Made by a program: the position numbers and the translations under genes. A stretch of DNA of 64,000 bases, taken from positions 29,394,957 through 29,458,956 of the forward strand of contig NC_056542.1 in assembly GCF_910596095.1 (NCBI RefSeq), written 5' to 3'. Position 1 is the stretch's first letter. Every line of letters starts with the position of its first letter. The DNA comes from Thunnus maccoyii (Eukaryota > Chordata > Actinopteri > Scombriformes > Scombridae). Shown here in pieces: positions 28,158 through 42,834 of the stretch. The notes beneath the pieces were generated by a model, which saw only the letters and a list, made by a program, of their open reading frames with translations, was not told the origin of the DNA and ran no database searches.

Positions 28158-29793
28158 TTACGCCTCCACACCAACCAACTCCGGGGGCATCGGAGACTTT
28201 GGATGTTTGCTTTCAAAGTGTTGCTTAAAGGTCTTCGGGTCGGGCATTTGTGTCTGATAAAATGTAAAGGAAAGAAAAAGAGAGAAAATTAACAAAATGA
28301 TATATATTTACAAGGCAGTATATGAAATGCATATTAATAAAAATGTTATCACTATACTTGGTATCCAGATCATGGATCAGATCATGGCAATTTATATTCT
28401 CATAAAATTGTATCAGTTTGCCCTGGTTCAGAAGACATGGCTCTGTCCACTGTGTTGGAAAATGAACTGATGAAACTATCAGCAGACAGCAACCTGAGGC
28501 TTCAGCTCACACAAGTGCACCTTGTTTCATTCTAGATACTGGCTGCCAGTCAATATCCCTATCAAAATGGGCAATCAAATTTCTGTTGCTTTTGACTGCC
28601 ACCTATTGATGTGAGTCAGGGCTTTCCATTGTGACTGTCACAAAATCAAAGGCAAGGAACAAACTGAAAGCAACTTTGAATGCTAATCTGAATGTCAGCC
28701 TCTCACCAATCCCAGCACGACTTGATCTCATTATTTCCCAGAGCAAGCCCAAGTGTCTCACTGAGGGTAAGCAGAGTATTTATTTACAGCTGACAGTAGC
28801 ATAACACATATTTACAGCCCAGTTTATTTGTCATGTTATGTTTTTTTTCCATTTATTTGGGAAGGTGGGCCTTAAGTTACAAAAGGTTGAGAAACCCTGC
28901 TTTAAACCACTTTCAGAGTATCTAAAAGAACATATATGGACCTTAAGATCTGGTTACAGTTCCCTAAAGATGAAACAGGGAGAGATGGTGGATCAGCCAA
29001 GGTCTACCTGTCCATCATGCACAATGGCTTTTAAACAACTAATGAGACTTTAATAAATCTTAATAACTTAACTATATTCATGTGAAAAAAGGAGCTACAA
29101 TAGTACTGAGTTCTGTTAGCTTGGTGGGAATATGCCAGCTATCAACACATAACAGTTAGGAACACCTGTAGCAACTCAGTGCAACAGCCTGTGATGAATC
29201 CTACAACTATGAAGCTTCTAATGTTCAGTTTTAGTAAGAGAGAGGCTGATTTCACTTGATGCAGTCCAATGCAACATCACCACTGACTACAGCTTAATCG
29301 GCTAAACTGGGCACCAAATGAACTGATAACTTTGTGAAGCTATTGACAATAGCTGGTTCACTAGTATATTGTACAGCCAGTAACTACCCGATGTAGGGCT
29401 AAAATGAAATGTAAAGAGTGATGATCTGGTATAGGCATTGCCTTAATTATACTTACATGACAGCCTCTTTGATATATACTTTCACAAAGCAATTGAAGCA
29501 ATTTAATAATCCTCAGTAGTGGAAGGCAAGCAGCTTCTTTGCCTGTCCCTCCATCTACTGAGTTCATCTTTCCATCCTAACTTCATGGTTAAATAATAAT
29601 GAGCTCATAAAAGAATTATTTAAGCCCTGTTTCTTTCTGTATTTGCTTGAGCACATACCCGACACACAGAGCATGTGTATACTAAAGCAGCCTTAGCTGC
29701 TGCCTTCTGGTCATGGCCTTTGGTCTTCTTGATATCTGCCTGCTTTTTGGCATTCTTCTGCTGGGACTGGAACTTCTGGTGCCCACGGGCCAT
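28158..29793 (-). CDS. znf706: Zinc finger protein 706, complete
   Basis: A small nuclear/cytoplasmic protein with an N-terminal 4F5/SERF-type basic segment and one C2H2 finger. Exon 29793-29659 encodes residues 1-45 (MARGHQKFQSQQKNAKKQAD... to YTCSVCR). Exon 28253-28158 encodes TQMPDPKTFKQHFESKHPK to the end GVEA plus TAA. The total is 76 residues, the usual vertebrate length. Zinc ligands are C41, C44, H57 and H62. The donor CGG|GTATGT and the acceptor ATCAG|ACA join in phase. The start ATG lies 14 nt inside an exon whose acceptor (TTTTTAG) is at 29809-29808, so an upstream noncoding exon is expected. It lies between ywhaz and grhl2, as in human 8q22. Confidence 0.96.
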
Positions 29794-30783
29794 ATCTGAT
29801 GCTAGACCTAAAAAAAACATATATATACATACATATATATATATACACACTAGAGTTTGATCAGCACAAGACCATAAAGTAGCATCCATGAACTGAAAAA
29901 GACTATAAACCTAGCTGCAAACAATGTCTTCTGAGAAGGAAAGGAAAAATGGAAAGCACCAAGGGACTGAAAGGCACACTAACTGGGAATGCAAAGCAGT
30001 CACACCAGCTGATAAAGCAACCGTATCATGTACAATGAAGAGACAATTGTCTTATAAGATCAATAGGCTTCAATATTTGCAGCAGTGGCTGCGAAAATTA
30101 AAACCTTTAGAACTAGGTTAATTGCCACTTTTTGGGTCACAGGGATAAAGCAATTAACTTGGAAATTTCCCCAAAGAAATTCAGACTACAATCATTCAAA
30201 GTTATAACAGAGAGAATAGATTTGGGTCAGTGCTATGGTTATATGAACTTTGTTTATGAGTGATAGTGACGAGGGAAGGACTAGTGTTCTGTCAATACAA
30301 CTGTTGACGATCAAGAATACCACACTTATCACAACAGTGTGTGTTAGAGGGTAGTAACCGTTTACATATAGAATCTCATCCACCCATGAGCACTGTGGGA
30401 GACGTGAAGTCTGTGTCCGCCATGCATCGCTATCACTCGGCTTTAACAACGTTAGCAGCGGTAGCGCTAGCCAACTTTAGCTGACCACCGAGAGTTTAGG
30501 TTAAGAGCGACAGTTTCAAGCGGTTGTTGTGGAAGACAGAGTCGTCTTAGCAACAAAAACTCACACATTTTAATACATTTATGACAGAAGTATAACTTCA
30601 CATCAAATTAAATGCTCAACTAATTAAGGGAGACAAGCCATCTGTTAGCCGGTTGCTATCGCTACCGTTAGGTTAGCTAACGATGGCTAGGAATAGCATG
30701 GAGGATAACACACACAAAACAGGAACTCTGATAGAGATATTATGAGTAAGAAGTCAGGATGCAGATTTGGTAAATGTCTTACC

Positions 30784-30901
30784 AGTGAAAAATTACTGTA
30801 TTAGTTACTGCAGATAAACAACAAAATAAGATTCAAGAAACGCTCCTCCGGACCTTCCGCCGCTTCAAGTGGGTTGCCCTTACTGCACTAGTGCGCATGC
30901 C
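30784..30901 (-). promoter_or_regulatory. znf706: Probable znf706 first exon and promoter
   Basis: A minus-strand donor CTG|GTAAGAC ends an inferred noncoding exon at 30783-30784. Upstream is a short GC-richer stretch with TGCGCATGC (30892-30900), close to the NRF1 motif. The start site was not identified. Confidence 0.4.
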
Positions 30902-31952
30902 CGTAAAGTGTGCTGCCTTCAAGTGCTGTCAGTAAGTGGACAAGGATTCATAAATACGCCTTGAGTTTTGCAATGATATAGACAATGGTGGGAAAGTTTC
31001 TGAGAGCACCTCAAGGTAGCATCACTTCCATCCTCTCAGCTTCAAGGCTATTTAAGAAAAAAATAATAATTAAAAACTCAAATAAAAACGTACCAAAGTT
31101 TGTGAACAGAAAGCAGTCCCTTACCCATAAAGAATATATTTCTCTATTGGATTGACCACATTTGTGAAGTCCATTCATGAATAACTTTCTTTCTACACGG
31201 TGCGAGATTGAATGCCTGCCACAAGGTGTCACGGTACAGACAACAATAAGGCCAAGGTTACTCAGAACAACTATTACGTTCCTCATTTTACATATTACTA
31301 TGTTCATGATTAAGAAAAGATATGGTCCCTGGCATAGTCGTAAATACAAACTATACCTATATTTATACAGTATAAGCTTATATAAGGGGAAGGGAGGGGG
31401 TTCCTATCAGTAAATGTCACTTTATTTTTTTATGTACAGCTTCTAATATAATATTGTAAGTAGTATTAATAGTTAATGTGGAGGAAATCATACCAGTGTC
31501 AGGAGAGACCGTAGATAAAACAAATTTGCTTAATTTCAGGTCAGCCCCCACCCTTTCCCACTCCTCCTGATTCACCAATGGGAAAACGATTGTACCACCT
31601 GTGAAGAAACATCTAACCAATCAACAGCGCAACTTTCGTTTCCTTGTTTACCCTACTTCTTCAGGTGCTGCACTACCCATCCCTAAACTTACCAACTTCT
31701 CCAAAAAGGATACAAACCTGACTAGTGCAAGACATGTAGCTCTGTGTACCGTCAGTAGCAGGCTCACATTTAACTGACGCCAAGGACATTGGAATATATT
31801 TTAGTATGCAAGGTTACAGATGATTTCATTGGCTGTTTTGACAGATATGTTAAATAGAGTCAGCCTTTTGCGGGCCTAGTTTTCTCAGTCTCCCTCTCAA
31901 AGTTACCTGCACTAACTAGAAAGTCCAGTTTCTCAAGAGTCCTGGAGGCAGC
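30902..31952. other. Head-to-head gap between znf706 and grhl2, with the grhl2 5' UTR and promoter
   Basis: About 1 kb separates the two divergent genes. Two CCAAT-type sequences (ACCAATGG near 31575 and ACCAATCA near 31616) lie about 340-380 bp upstream of the grhl2 start codon. No TATA box was seen at a convincing distance. Confidence 0.4.
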
Positions 31953-34900
31953 ATGGACCTGGACAGGTAAGAGAAGATTATTATTAGAGTTTTATGGGTT
32001 ATAACTTCTGTTCATGCCATTAAAATTTTTTTACAAGAACTTGAAATATTTAAGATGTCTTTTGTTTCTTTGTTCTTCGCACATAAGCAACAGAACGTTT
32101 CTCAATTGAACAAGAAATTATTTCAATGGTTTATTCCTGTTATCTGTATGATACTCATGTAAAGAGTAATATTCACAACATCACAGACATTGCAGAAATG
32201 CCAAAATGTCTGTTATCGGAAAATCATTGTTAATTTTTAATTTGGGGAATTTTACTGTAATTTCTGGAGATATAATTAAATGTTACAATGTTTATATTTA
32301 CTCATAATTATTGCTAAATATTTGACTTAACTTTGAATATTAAAAACTAGATAATGTTTGACGTGAAATATTTGAGATCTTATAGACTGTTTCTTTTAAG
32401 CAGCCTCCCTGAATGACCTCAAAAACGACATATTTTAAAAAATGACTCTTAATTTTGATCCTGAATCACCTGCTTGATATTTTCAGAACTGAAATAGTGG
32501 TTCTGTTATTTAAAATGTGATAAAGAAGCAGTTGTTTGTCAAAATTGAACTTAGATAAACACATGTCACATGGAGCGGCAGATCCATTGAAGTTTGGTGA
32601 GAAACAGCCTGGGGCAGACTTGGTGGCTTGGCAGACACGGCTCCCGTTAATGACAGATTGACTTTGTGGTAACAGCATGGCTTAGTGTCTTCTGCCATCG
32701 CCCTGTTGTCTCCTCAGTAAACGGCTGGTGGTGGTGGTACCAAACGAAGTGTCTGTGCCCTCCCGCAAAGTGTTCAGCAGTGAGGATGAAGCATGGAGGA
32801 GTTACCTGGAGAACCCACTGACTGCTGCCACTAAGGCCATGATGAGCATCAATGGAGATGAGGACAGTGCAGCAGCTCTGGGGTTGCTGTATGACTACTA
32901 CAAGGTGTGGAACGCCTGACGTGACAGCCAAAATAATAAGACAATTGTCACATAATATGTTAAAGTTTATTGTGGATCTTATTTTTGGTGTTTGCTTCAA
33001 CCTTGTCAGGTTCCCAAAGAGAAGAGATGTGTCTCCAGTGGTGTTAAACCCACAGACCCCTCTGCTGTTGGGCCTGATAACTGCGGGAGCTTGGAGATGC
33101 TAGATCACCATCTTCAGGCCCTCAGATCTATGCCTGTCAACCTCTCCCTAAACAACTCATCCGCTGCAGAACATCAGGGCTCAAAGTACAGAGGAGAGGG
33201 TAAACGTGGAGGCGGGGCGGCTCTTGCTCTGGTTAAGACAGAGGGCCAGACGTCCATGCCGTTTCCCTGTTCTGGAAGTTCCTATCGAGAAGAGCCCAGA
33301 GAGCAGATAAGGATGGTTTATGAACAGAGCTGCTATGATTTGTCCCTTGCTGGGTATTTGAAAGATGAACAGAGAAGCTCTCCAGACAGCATGTATGAGG
33401 ATGCTGTGGAAGAAGAGGTGAGACCGGTTTTCCAAGAGGGGTGATGTGGGGCTGTCTTTCTTTAGTCAACCCTTATTTATTCAGGGAAGTTTCACTGAGA
33501 GGAAGACTGTCTTTTGTAGGAGCACCCTGATCACATTCACACAGTTACACACATTCATAGTCCCAGTATAACCACAGTCTGATCTGCTGGCTACTGAGCA
33601 GCAGTTGGGGGTTAATGGCCTTTCTCAAGGGAGGGGCAAGCACTGCCTTTTCACTGATTGAACCTACGACCTTCTGGTCACTAGCTTGCTTCTCTAACCT
33701 GTAGGCCACCACTGCCCTTGTAAGAGTTTTTCTCCATTGGTAGTAGTTTCTTGCATTTGAAACACACATGATCTTCTTTTACAGATGTATCACAGAAGTC
33801 CTTCCTCAGGAGTTGATGAATTGCACTACAGCCCACCAGAGTAAGTTAAAATTCAAAGAAAAGCAAACTCAAGACTCAAATAAAGAGCAAATAAAAGTCA
33901 CACTGGTTTTATGTTACATACTGTACTTCCTGCCTACAAAATGTTCCGATGAAGTGTTTATTAGGTCTTAAAGGATATTGCTGGCAATATTATATATTTG
34001 TGTTATTGTCAACAAATCCCATGAAAAGACCAAAAAAACAAGACTGCATCTCTCAATATAATCAAACTACCCTGGCCTTCCTGTGGCACTCAGTCCCAAG
34101 CCTGTTGATTTCCACTGAAGATGTCATCTTTAAAAACAGCTTATAAATATTAGTATATACTACTAGTATATAAATATATACTAGTTTATTTTTTTAAAAG
34201 CCGTTCATTAAACAAGAAGAATTACTGCATATGTTAGGGACTATATCCTGCTGCGGATTAATACACATCTGGTGCTCTAGTAAGTATTTACAGCAACAGG
34301 ACAGTGTTTGTGGGACTGAGTCAAAATAAACTACAGTTTCTAAATTCATCATAATGAAGGAACATGTCATCCAGTGCATCGGTGTGGCTCACTGATGTGT
34401 GTTTAATAGTTTTTGGGCAACAATGGAACTCTATGGCACAGGGAAATAAAATACTATATATCAGGCTTTGGATACACATACTGGTTGGGATTTGTTGACA
34501 ATAAGAAAAGTATAGAATATCACCAGACTTATAGCTGTGCTGTTGCACATGGGAGTACTTTGAATCAACAAAAAAAGTGTTTATTCAGAGCCATAAGAGT
34601 ATCATCAGAACCTTGCTACGCCCTTTCTTCCACCTGGCAGTCAGAAAACAATTTCAGTTGTTTTCCTTTTCATCAAAATGTCAACATTTGTGCTAATTTT
34701 ACTCATATATACAAATACATATATATTTAAAAAAAATGGTTTATTCTTTGTATCAGAGGTGATACTGTACCCTAAGGAAGGTTGCCAGATGTTCCCACAC
34801 ATGCTCATGTTCTTACAGTGACACTTTCCAGTACTGTCTGGACGCCAGCATGTCGCTGCGGCCACAGAAAGGAGAAGGACCCATGGCTTACTTGAACCGG

Positions 34901-37900
34901 GGCCAATTCTACGCCTTGACATTGTCAGAGATCGGCTTTAGATCATCCCGACGTCAGCCCCAAGGCAAAGTGCGGGTGAGTGGGCCAACGCCGTCTCACG
35001 GGCCTGATGGGAGCACATCCACAAGTGAGCAGTGCACCATGGAAGGCTCTGAGCTGCAGCAGGACAGTATTGTACAGGTGAGGGAGGGGAGATAGTAAAT
35101 GGAGAGGCAGTGTAGAGGTTGAGAGTTTTAATCTCATTGTTAGGTAGTGTGAAATTGTGTGTTTCAGAACAAATTTGACACATATTTTTGATTATTAAAC
35201 TTTTCTACTGTTTTGGCCTGATGCTACCATATTTCTGTTTCAACTGCAGAGCGTTATCATGGTTGTCTTTGGGGAAGATAAGTGCAGAGATGAGCAGCTG
35301 AAGAACTGGAAATATTGGCACTCCCACCAGCACACTGCCAAACAGAGAGTCCTGGACATTGGTAAGATGATTATTGTTATCCTCCTCACTGACGGGCCTG
35401 CCGGCTGCATCCAGTGATTGATGAGGTTTGTAAGCAGGACAGATGGGGAATAGGCCCAGATACAAAAATGGCAAACTCACTTCAGTATCAAATATCACAC
35501 TCAGATGTAGATATTATGATGCCTGAGCTCCACAAAACAATGCAGGTAAAGAGAAAGTAAGCAGGTGGTAAACCTGTAGGAACCTCCAGGAGAATCCCGT
35601 CGCATACCCTGAGGCGAAACCCTGTACAATTTGAATAACTGTCAATCTTCGATTCGCACAGGAGCACTGAGAAGAGACAGCCAGTGGGTCTGCATTTGCA
35701 TAGACGTTAACAGGAGAAGTAGGTGGGGGCCTGGACTGAGGCCATATCCTGTATGATCAGCAGGAGACAGGCCTCAACCTGTGGTTGAAAATGCAATGGA
35801 ATGAACTAGAGATGTCAGACACTGTGCTGGTTGTGTCGGTGGCAAGTTCATGCCAATACTATGGTGAAATCTATAACCAAATGTACGAGTCGAAACTACT
35901 TCAGTATGTGAGCAGATGAGTGTTTTAAGCAGTATCCAGGAACCTGTGAGAATCTTGACTGATTTAGATCTTCATTTGTTGGCAAATGTTTGTTGTTAGG
36001 GGAAAAAAAAACACCTGATTATGATACAGATACTGAATTTAAGATAAATTTAAAAGTGTAAACAGACAAATTTGAGTTTATTTAAAGACAGATCAACATC
36101 ATAGCAGCTCAACTGGGGTGGAATAAGTACATTTACTCAAGAACAGTTCTTCAGTACAATTTGAGGTGCTTCTACTCCACTACATTTTAGGGGAAAGTAT
36201 TGTAATTTTTACTACATTCATTTGAAAGCTATAGTTACTTTTTCAGATTAAGATTTCACATAAAACACATATGAAAACCTAAAAAACAATATTTCGCAGA
36301 GAAGAACAGAAGAAGAAAAAAGTCCAAAATGTGAATGTAAATTTGTACAGCAGAACCTTTCCTGCCCCATTAAATCTCACGACTCTTCAGAATCATCTTG
36401 GCCCGACTGCTTGGTTTGGAACCACTGGACCAAACTATCGAACTGTACATGCAGTAGTCAAAACTAGCAACAGCTCAACCAGCTATAACAGTAAAATACT
36501 ACATGTTGATGCATCAGTATTAACAATCTCTTTATTTAATGTATAATGATATATTGGTCACATGCACATTTTTCCTGCAGAACGAGTACTGTTGATAATT
36601 TAAGTATATTTGGTTTATAATACCTCTGTACTTTTACTTAACTGAAGTTTTAATATTGTTGTATTGTATTATTGCTTGTGTCACAATATTACAAATGCCC
36701 TGAAATGTTAGAATCAGTTCTGACACCTCTAAAACTGACTTTAACAATTTCTCTGATCTTCTTTTCACATGCAGCTGACTACAAGGAGAGCTTCAGCACG
36801 ATTGGAAACGTGGAGGAAATTGCCTACAACGCTGTCTCTTTCACATGGGACGTCAGTGAAGAAGCCAAGGTAAGAAAGCTAAAGAAAAAAGAGGGAGATT
36901 GTGCTGTTGAAGTCAATGCAAGAGGTGATTGATCTAACAGAGGAATAATTACACTGAAATTACATTCCTTTACAGTTGATAATTTGGTTTTATTGAATTT
37001 AATTTGTCTTTTTAAGGATAATAAACTCCAAGACTCCCAAGTTTTTGTTTTAGGGATCTTTAACTGTCTAATTAGCTCACACTGCAGACGATGTTTCAGA
37101 ATAGTTGCAGGAGCATATGCCAGGCCCCTCTGTCCACCCCCAACCTCTTTGTCCTCCGTGATAGTGGGAGCGTCCCTTGCTTTGTGTTGGGTCATTATTC
37201 GGGGTCGCAGACACGCGGGGCAAAAAGACCCTGAAAGGAGCTGCTCGTCTTTCACCTTTTGTAAAGGTGGTCAGTTGGATAAAGACTAACGGCAAACGGC
37301 ATGTAAACACTCACACACCCTCACACACACACAGCATCAGCCCACCCTCAGGCTGTTTTGTGCTCGGGAGATTGTGGCTGTGGCTCCCATTCAGCTCGAG
37401 TTTAATGAGAACACCACAAACAGGCTGATTGAAAGAGCGGTAATTACAGCTTAGTTGGTTTGTGGATAAATATTTATTGTTTGGCACACACCTTCACTCT
37501 GCTGTAATTGTTTTAAGGGCGTTCAGCTGTTGTGATGATATTGCATCAAGCTCAGTTTATGCTTCTTCTATGTACTTGTTCTACACTTTACCGCCGAAAT
37601 GTACCAGCATGTACAGTTTTTTCATTAATTTATTTGAGTTTCACGTAATGAAAAAATAAGTAGGCTCACCTGTACAGTCCTGTTATTACATGATATAATC
37701 TGTCTGGTAACATTTTTCAGGAAGGAACATATTTCCTGAAATCATTGATAAAAGAACATATGGTATAGGGCTGCCTCTAATAATTATTTTCACAATTAAT
37801 TAATTAGTTCTTTAGTCCATAAAATGTCAGAAAATGGTGAAAAATGTCAATCACTGTTTCCCAGAGCTCAAGGTGACTAACGATATTCAGTTTACTGTCA

Positions 37901-39159
37901 TAGAAGACTAAAGAAACCAGAAAATATTCACATTTGAGAAGCTAGAATCAGAGAATTTGAATTTTTTTTTTTTTATAAAAAATGACTCAAAATGATGAAT
38001 CAATTATCAAAATAGTTGGCAATTAATTTAATAGTTGGCAACTAATTGATTAACCGATTAATCGTTGCAGCTCTAATATGATATGATATTTATTATTTAT
38101 GCTGACAATGTCAGATATGCATTCTTATTCTCATCAGTCTCATCAACAGGAATAGATTTTCTGTATTCACTAATAATTGTCTGTTTGGATATGAATAATA
38201 TTCAGGCCCATGCGTGAACGTGCGTGAAGTCCTCAAGGCTGAAGCTGGGACAGACCCATCCTGACTTTTAGTCTTTAGTATAACACTGGATCCTACGTTT
38301 CCCATCATGCAAGTCAATGGCATCTTTTTCCTTCCTTGTAAATGTCCATATCTTTCAAAATGAAAGACATTCAGGGCCACAGAAGACATTACACACTGTT
38401 ACACATTAGTTCTGAGAAGTACTTTTTCAGGATGAGTGAGCTGATTTTCATGTTTAAAATCGGTGGTGTGCGCCTTTAAAAGTGACTTTACTTTCATTCA
38501 AATCCTTGTATTTCTTTAAAGCTAAAGGGTCAAACAAACATTTGCAGCATATAACATGCTTGTTAAATATGAGTATTGAGTTCTTCATAGTGAGTGGGGT
38601 GGTTCTGTGGAGAGTAAATGTGTGTCAGTGTTGTCGTGATCTCGATAAAAAAACGTTGATTGTCAGCCTTGCTGCTGCACACTGACTATCGTATTTAGGA
38701 AATAAGGTGGGAGAGTCTGAGAAAGCACCTTTGTTATTGTGAAGAAATGAGCAAGCTGTGGAAATGTGGAATGCTCTCTCTCTCTGTTGTGTCACCTAGA
38801 AATGTTGTTCTCCAAACATAATTGGATGTCCAATCAGGCTCTGATGCTGACATACGAAACGGATATATCTGGAGCAAATTACTAGTTTGGGGGGTTTTTT
38901 TGTTTGTTTTTTTTTTGGCATGGCTCTGCTGTTGCCAGGCAACAATCATCATCCTCCTCATTGTAATGGAGTGTGAAATGTAAGATGAGCTCCTTCCTGC
39001 AGCATGACTCTGTTTTTGTATTTGTTTGTTTGTGCCATGTTAAGCGGATGGCACCGAACAGCCACTTTACAGTGCCCTCATGAACTTTTTGCTCTTCAGG
39101 AAGGCAGGAAGGCATTTTGAATGCTCACACATGCGGGATGCGCAAGCACAACAAGCCTC

Positions 39160-39200
<41 letters not shown>

Positions 39201-42200
39201 TATTAGCAGCAACGCGTACTCTGCTTCTGGAGAAATTTAAATGGCTTGGGTCTGTGGAGGTGTGAATTTGTGGAGGTGTGTAGGAGGCTTATTTGTGCTC
39301 CAGGCCTTTCCAGAAATCAGCCCTCACCTTTGCAGGTTCAGACACGATGCTGCTGCCGCTGCATAGTGGGAAAATTGCTTTTGAGCCGCTGTGAGGAATC
39401 TTTACCGTTATCCGTTTCTGCCGACCTGTTGCTCAAGCTGTCGGTCCTGTTAAACTGGAAAATCCATCAGGAGTTTATCTTGGTTTTGATTGTTTGGCTT
39501 TGAACAATTACTAATCATGGGAATCTGTTCCATCATGTGATGAATTGTGTAAAGGTACCACATGTACTGTTTTGAGTCTACATTTCATGATTAAAAAGGG
39601 AGTAGGCTACAGGATTGTGCTAAGATTTTGTGAGTTTGTGAATTCAGTTTTTCTCTCACAAGCTTTTAAAAGATTCAGCAGCTCAGCAAGGCAGCAGGTA
39701 TATTCTGCTACATGTTTATCTCCAGGAAAGAGTTTTTGGACCAAAGCCAAACTTCTAAGAGCTGTGACATTGACATACAGGTCTGGATTAATAATAAACC
39801 ACCTTTATTTCAGCATTGCAGGAAGGAAATCTCACTTTCCCCTAAATCACTGTCATTCACAAGTTTGTTCTCACGGATTGGAAGCTGATTTGTCAGCATA
39901 TGAAACTGAGAGTTGTGTCTGGCCTGTGAACTGCTGCTGCTGCTGCTGTGGTGACTCATGACCCTCATGACTGACCCTCTCACTCACTCACACACTCACT
40001 CATCACTGCACAGTTTATGAGTCAGGTCGAGATTCATTGGAGAACAAAGATCTGACTGGCTGTAAAACTAACTGATCTGATCACAGGAGAGTCATGGGTC
40101 CTCAAAGCTAAAATACAGACAGTGTTCCCTTTTTAATAGTTTTAGGTTTATAGTTATTGCCTTAGCTGTGCCTAATAGAGTGAATTAAAAGGATTAATTT
40201 CCTAGTTTGTGTGAGGGAAGAACCCTGCTTTACATCCCTGTGTGACTTGAGAACTTGTCCTGACAAGATGAACACACTGATTCATCTTCTTACTAAATGT
40301 CTGAGATTATTTATTTAGTTATTTAAGTAGGTTGAACGATTACTCACGGACACGCTGATAAAGTTTCTCACCAGTCTGCTGGTTCCCAACCACTTTGGCC
40401 TGTGACACCTTAAAACGAAGATTTACTCGTACTTTACTGTACTTTAATACTTTACTTGTATTAAAAGTTTCTATGCAATCGGGCTTAGTGGTTAAAACAC
40501 AGAGCAGTTTTGACCTCACAGAGTCGTCATCAGGGCAGAAACAGTGAAAACAGATTAAACCTGCTTCTCTATGTGGACGATACACCAGAAATAAACAATG
40601 TTTTGTCAAATAATAAAATAACCCACAGATGCAGACAACAACACTATCACAATAACATCAATATATTAATATCATAAAATGAAGAAATAATCACTCAGAA
40701 TGATGCAGTCCCATCAATAAGTGTAATTAATAAAGTTGTTTTATAAAAAGGGTTTTTTAATCTATTTCCTAATTAAAACCTGAAGACATCAAATTCTACA
40801 CACTAGATTTTTAGTTCTGATGGCGTATTTGTGTTCACTCACTCAGTCTTTCAAGTTTTCTTTTGGTGCGTCCGATGTGAAAACATCTTTCTTCATTCTA
40901 AATGTTTTATTTGAATACTTTTATAGGCCTGAAGATATAATTTTTTCTTGTAAAAGGAAAAATGTGAAAATATTAACATACAATCATCTGGGAACAGACT
41001 TCTGTAGCAAGAGTTTTTCTGCTTTTGGTTGATCATCTCCAGATCCCTTTGGGGGTCTTGAACCTCAGGTTGGGAACCACTGATATAAACTCTGAGTGAT
41101 CTGTGTAATTTAATTTCACATTTGATTAACAATTGTACTTATTCCTTTCTGAAATTAAAAAATCCTAAAAAATGGTCACAAAACACCCACATTTGACCCT
41201 GTCTTCTGTCTTATTTTTGTTTCTTAGGTCTTTATCTCCGTGAACTGTCTGAGCACAGACTTCTCCTCACAGAAAGGTGTGAAGGGGATGCCGCTGATAA
41301 TCCAGATCGACACATACAGCTACAACAGCAGCAGCAGCAGGCCCATCCATAGGGCCTTCGCTCAGATCAAGGTCTTCTGCGACAAGGTGACGATGGCCTG
41401 CTGGTTCAGACAAATACCTTGTTTGATTTCCAGTTGGATGATTTTTTTCTGCTTCACTTTTTTCGATCAATGAGCATTTTCTAGTTTTCTATCCCATCAA
41501 CCCCCCTGTGTGTTCTGCAGGGTGCTGAGAGGAAGCTTCGTGATGAGGAGAAGAAGCAGCTCAGGAAGAGGATGAAAGGTGAAGACATGAACTAACTTTA
41601 ATCATGTGCACATAATTAATGTTGATACGTTTAAGTTTTATTGTTTTATTTGTTTCATACAAATAAAAACAAAAACATGAATGAAATATAAAAAGTATGT
41701 GTGTGGGTGTGGTAGAAATGTGTAATGGCTTATATGAAAACCACACCCTAAAGACATACAAAACGTAAAATACACACAAAATCACCAAAACATTTTAAAT
41801 ATTAGTGTTCAAAAATTGCACTATAAAATAAGTGTAGAATTATAGTTTAAAAAATGCAGAAAAACAGAAGTATCGCTGTATTAACAGTATAAACAAAGGA
41901 ATCCATTAAATATACATTTTCATTCTAAAAGATAACACCATGATATTTGATAGAAAACTGACAACATGATGTTTCATACAAAGGAAGATGAAGATTCTTA
42001 GCTTGTCTGGTTGGATAATTAATTAATTAATTGTGAATTATTAACAAAAATATTCTATTCATAATCATCTAAAACTGAGATGCACTTGGTACAACAGCTT
42101 TGGAAAAAGTTGCTAATCTAATAAACTGTTTTTGCAGCAGCAATATTTGAACAGATAAATTGGGAAAGTACTTGTCCATACAATATTACAGTATGTTAAA

Positions 42201-42834
42201 TATGGATAAATTAGACTATAATGTTAAGAAACATGTATTGTGTACAAAACCTCTTATTTTTCCCAGAATCCCAAGAGATTTAGTGACCTTATTGCAGACA
42301 AAACCAACCTGTTCTCTCCAAGAGTCTATCATCAATCAGAATACCTAAAAAAACATGTTGATGCAACTTTATTTCTTCATTATCAATATGAAATTTAATA
42401 TGCTCACTGTCATATTTCTTACTTCCTGCAAATAACATGAAATTAGAATTGACATTTAATCACTTAACTTATTTGTTTGACACCATATGAAGTAATACAT
42501 ATACAGTACAATACAGTTGATTTTAAAAACAGCTGAAACAAGGTTACAAAGCATGTTTCAGTACATAGAGGACATAAAACATCAGCACAAAATTGAGGAG
42601 CCAGGCAAAATGTAATCAAACCTTCAAATCAAATCTGCACTTGGAGCGGTTGCCTGGCAACAGATGCTGAATTCACACTCTCTCTGGATTAGGGAAAAAT
42701 GGCAGCTCAGGGCTGACCTCTCCCATTAAGAGGGATGACAGCAAGCTGTTCAAGACCATGACAGACCTGGACTCCCAGCCTGTCCTCTTCATTCCTGACG
42801 TGCACTTTGGAAACCTGCAGAGAGCGGGCCAGGT

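Larger units (their letters stand above)
36870..41227 (+). other. grhl2: grhl2 intron 7
   Basis: A 4.4-kb intron, the largest in this gene. Contents: a GC-balanced, possibly conserved noncoding block (about 37075-37440), a hAT-like MITE (37766-38075), an RFX palindrome (38931-38943), a CA microsatellite (39162-39198) and an inverted-repeat element (about 40373-41087). Open frames of up to 143 codons here show no homology. Confidence 0.7.

Noticed and set aside
36824-37255. 143-codon minus-strand ORF overlapping grhl2 exon 7
   Set aside because: Partly antisense to a real exon, ends in an intron, and resembles no known protein.
39545-39961. 138-codon plus-strand ORF in grhl2 intron 7
   Set aside because: Ends in a CTG repeat with Cys runs; no homology and no splice context.
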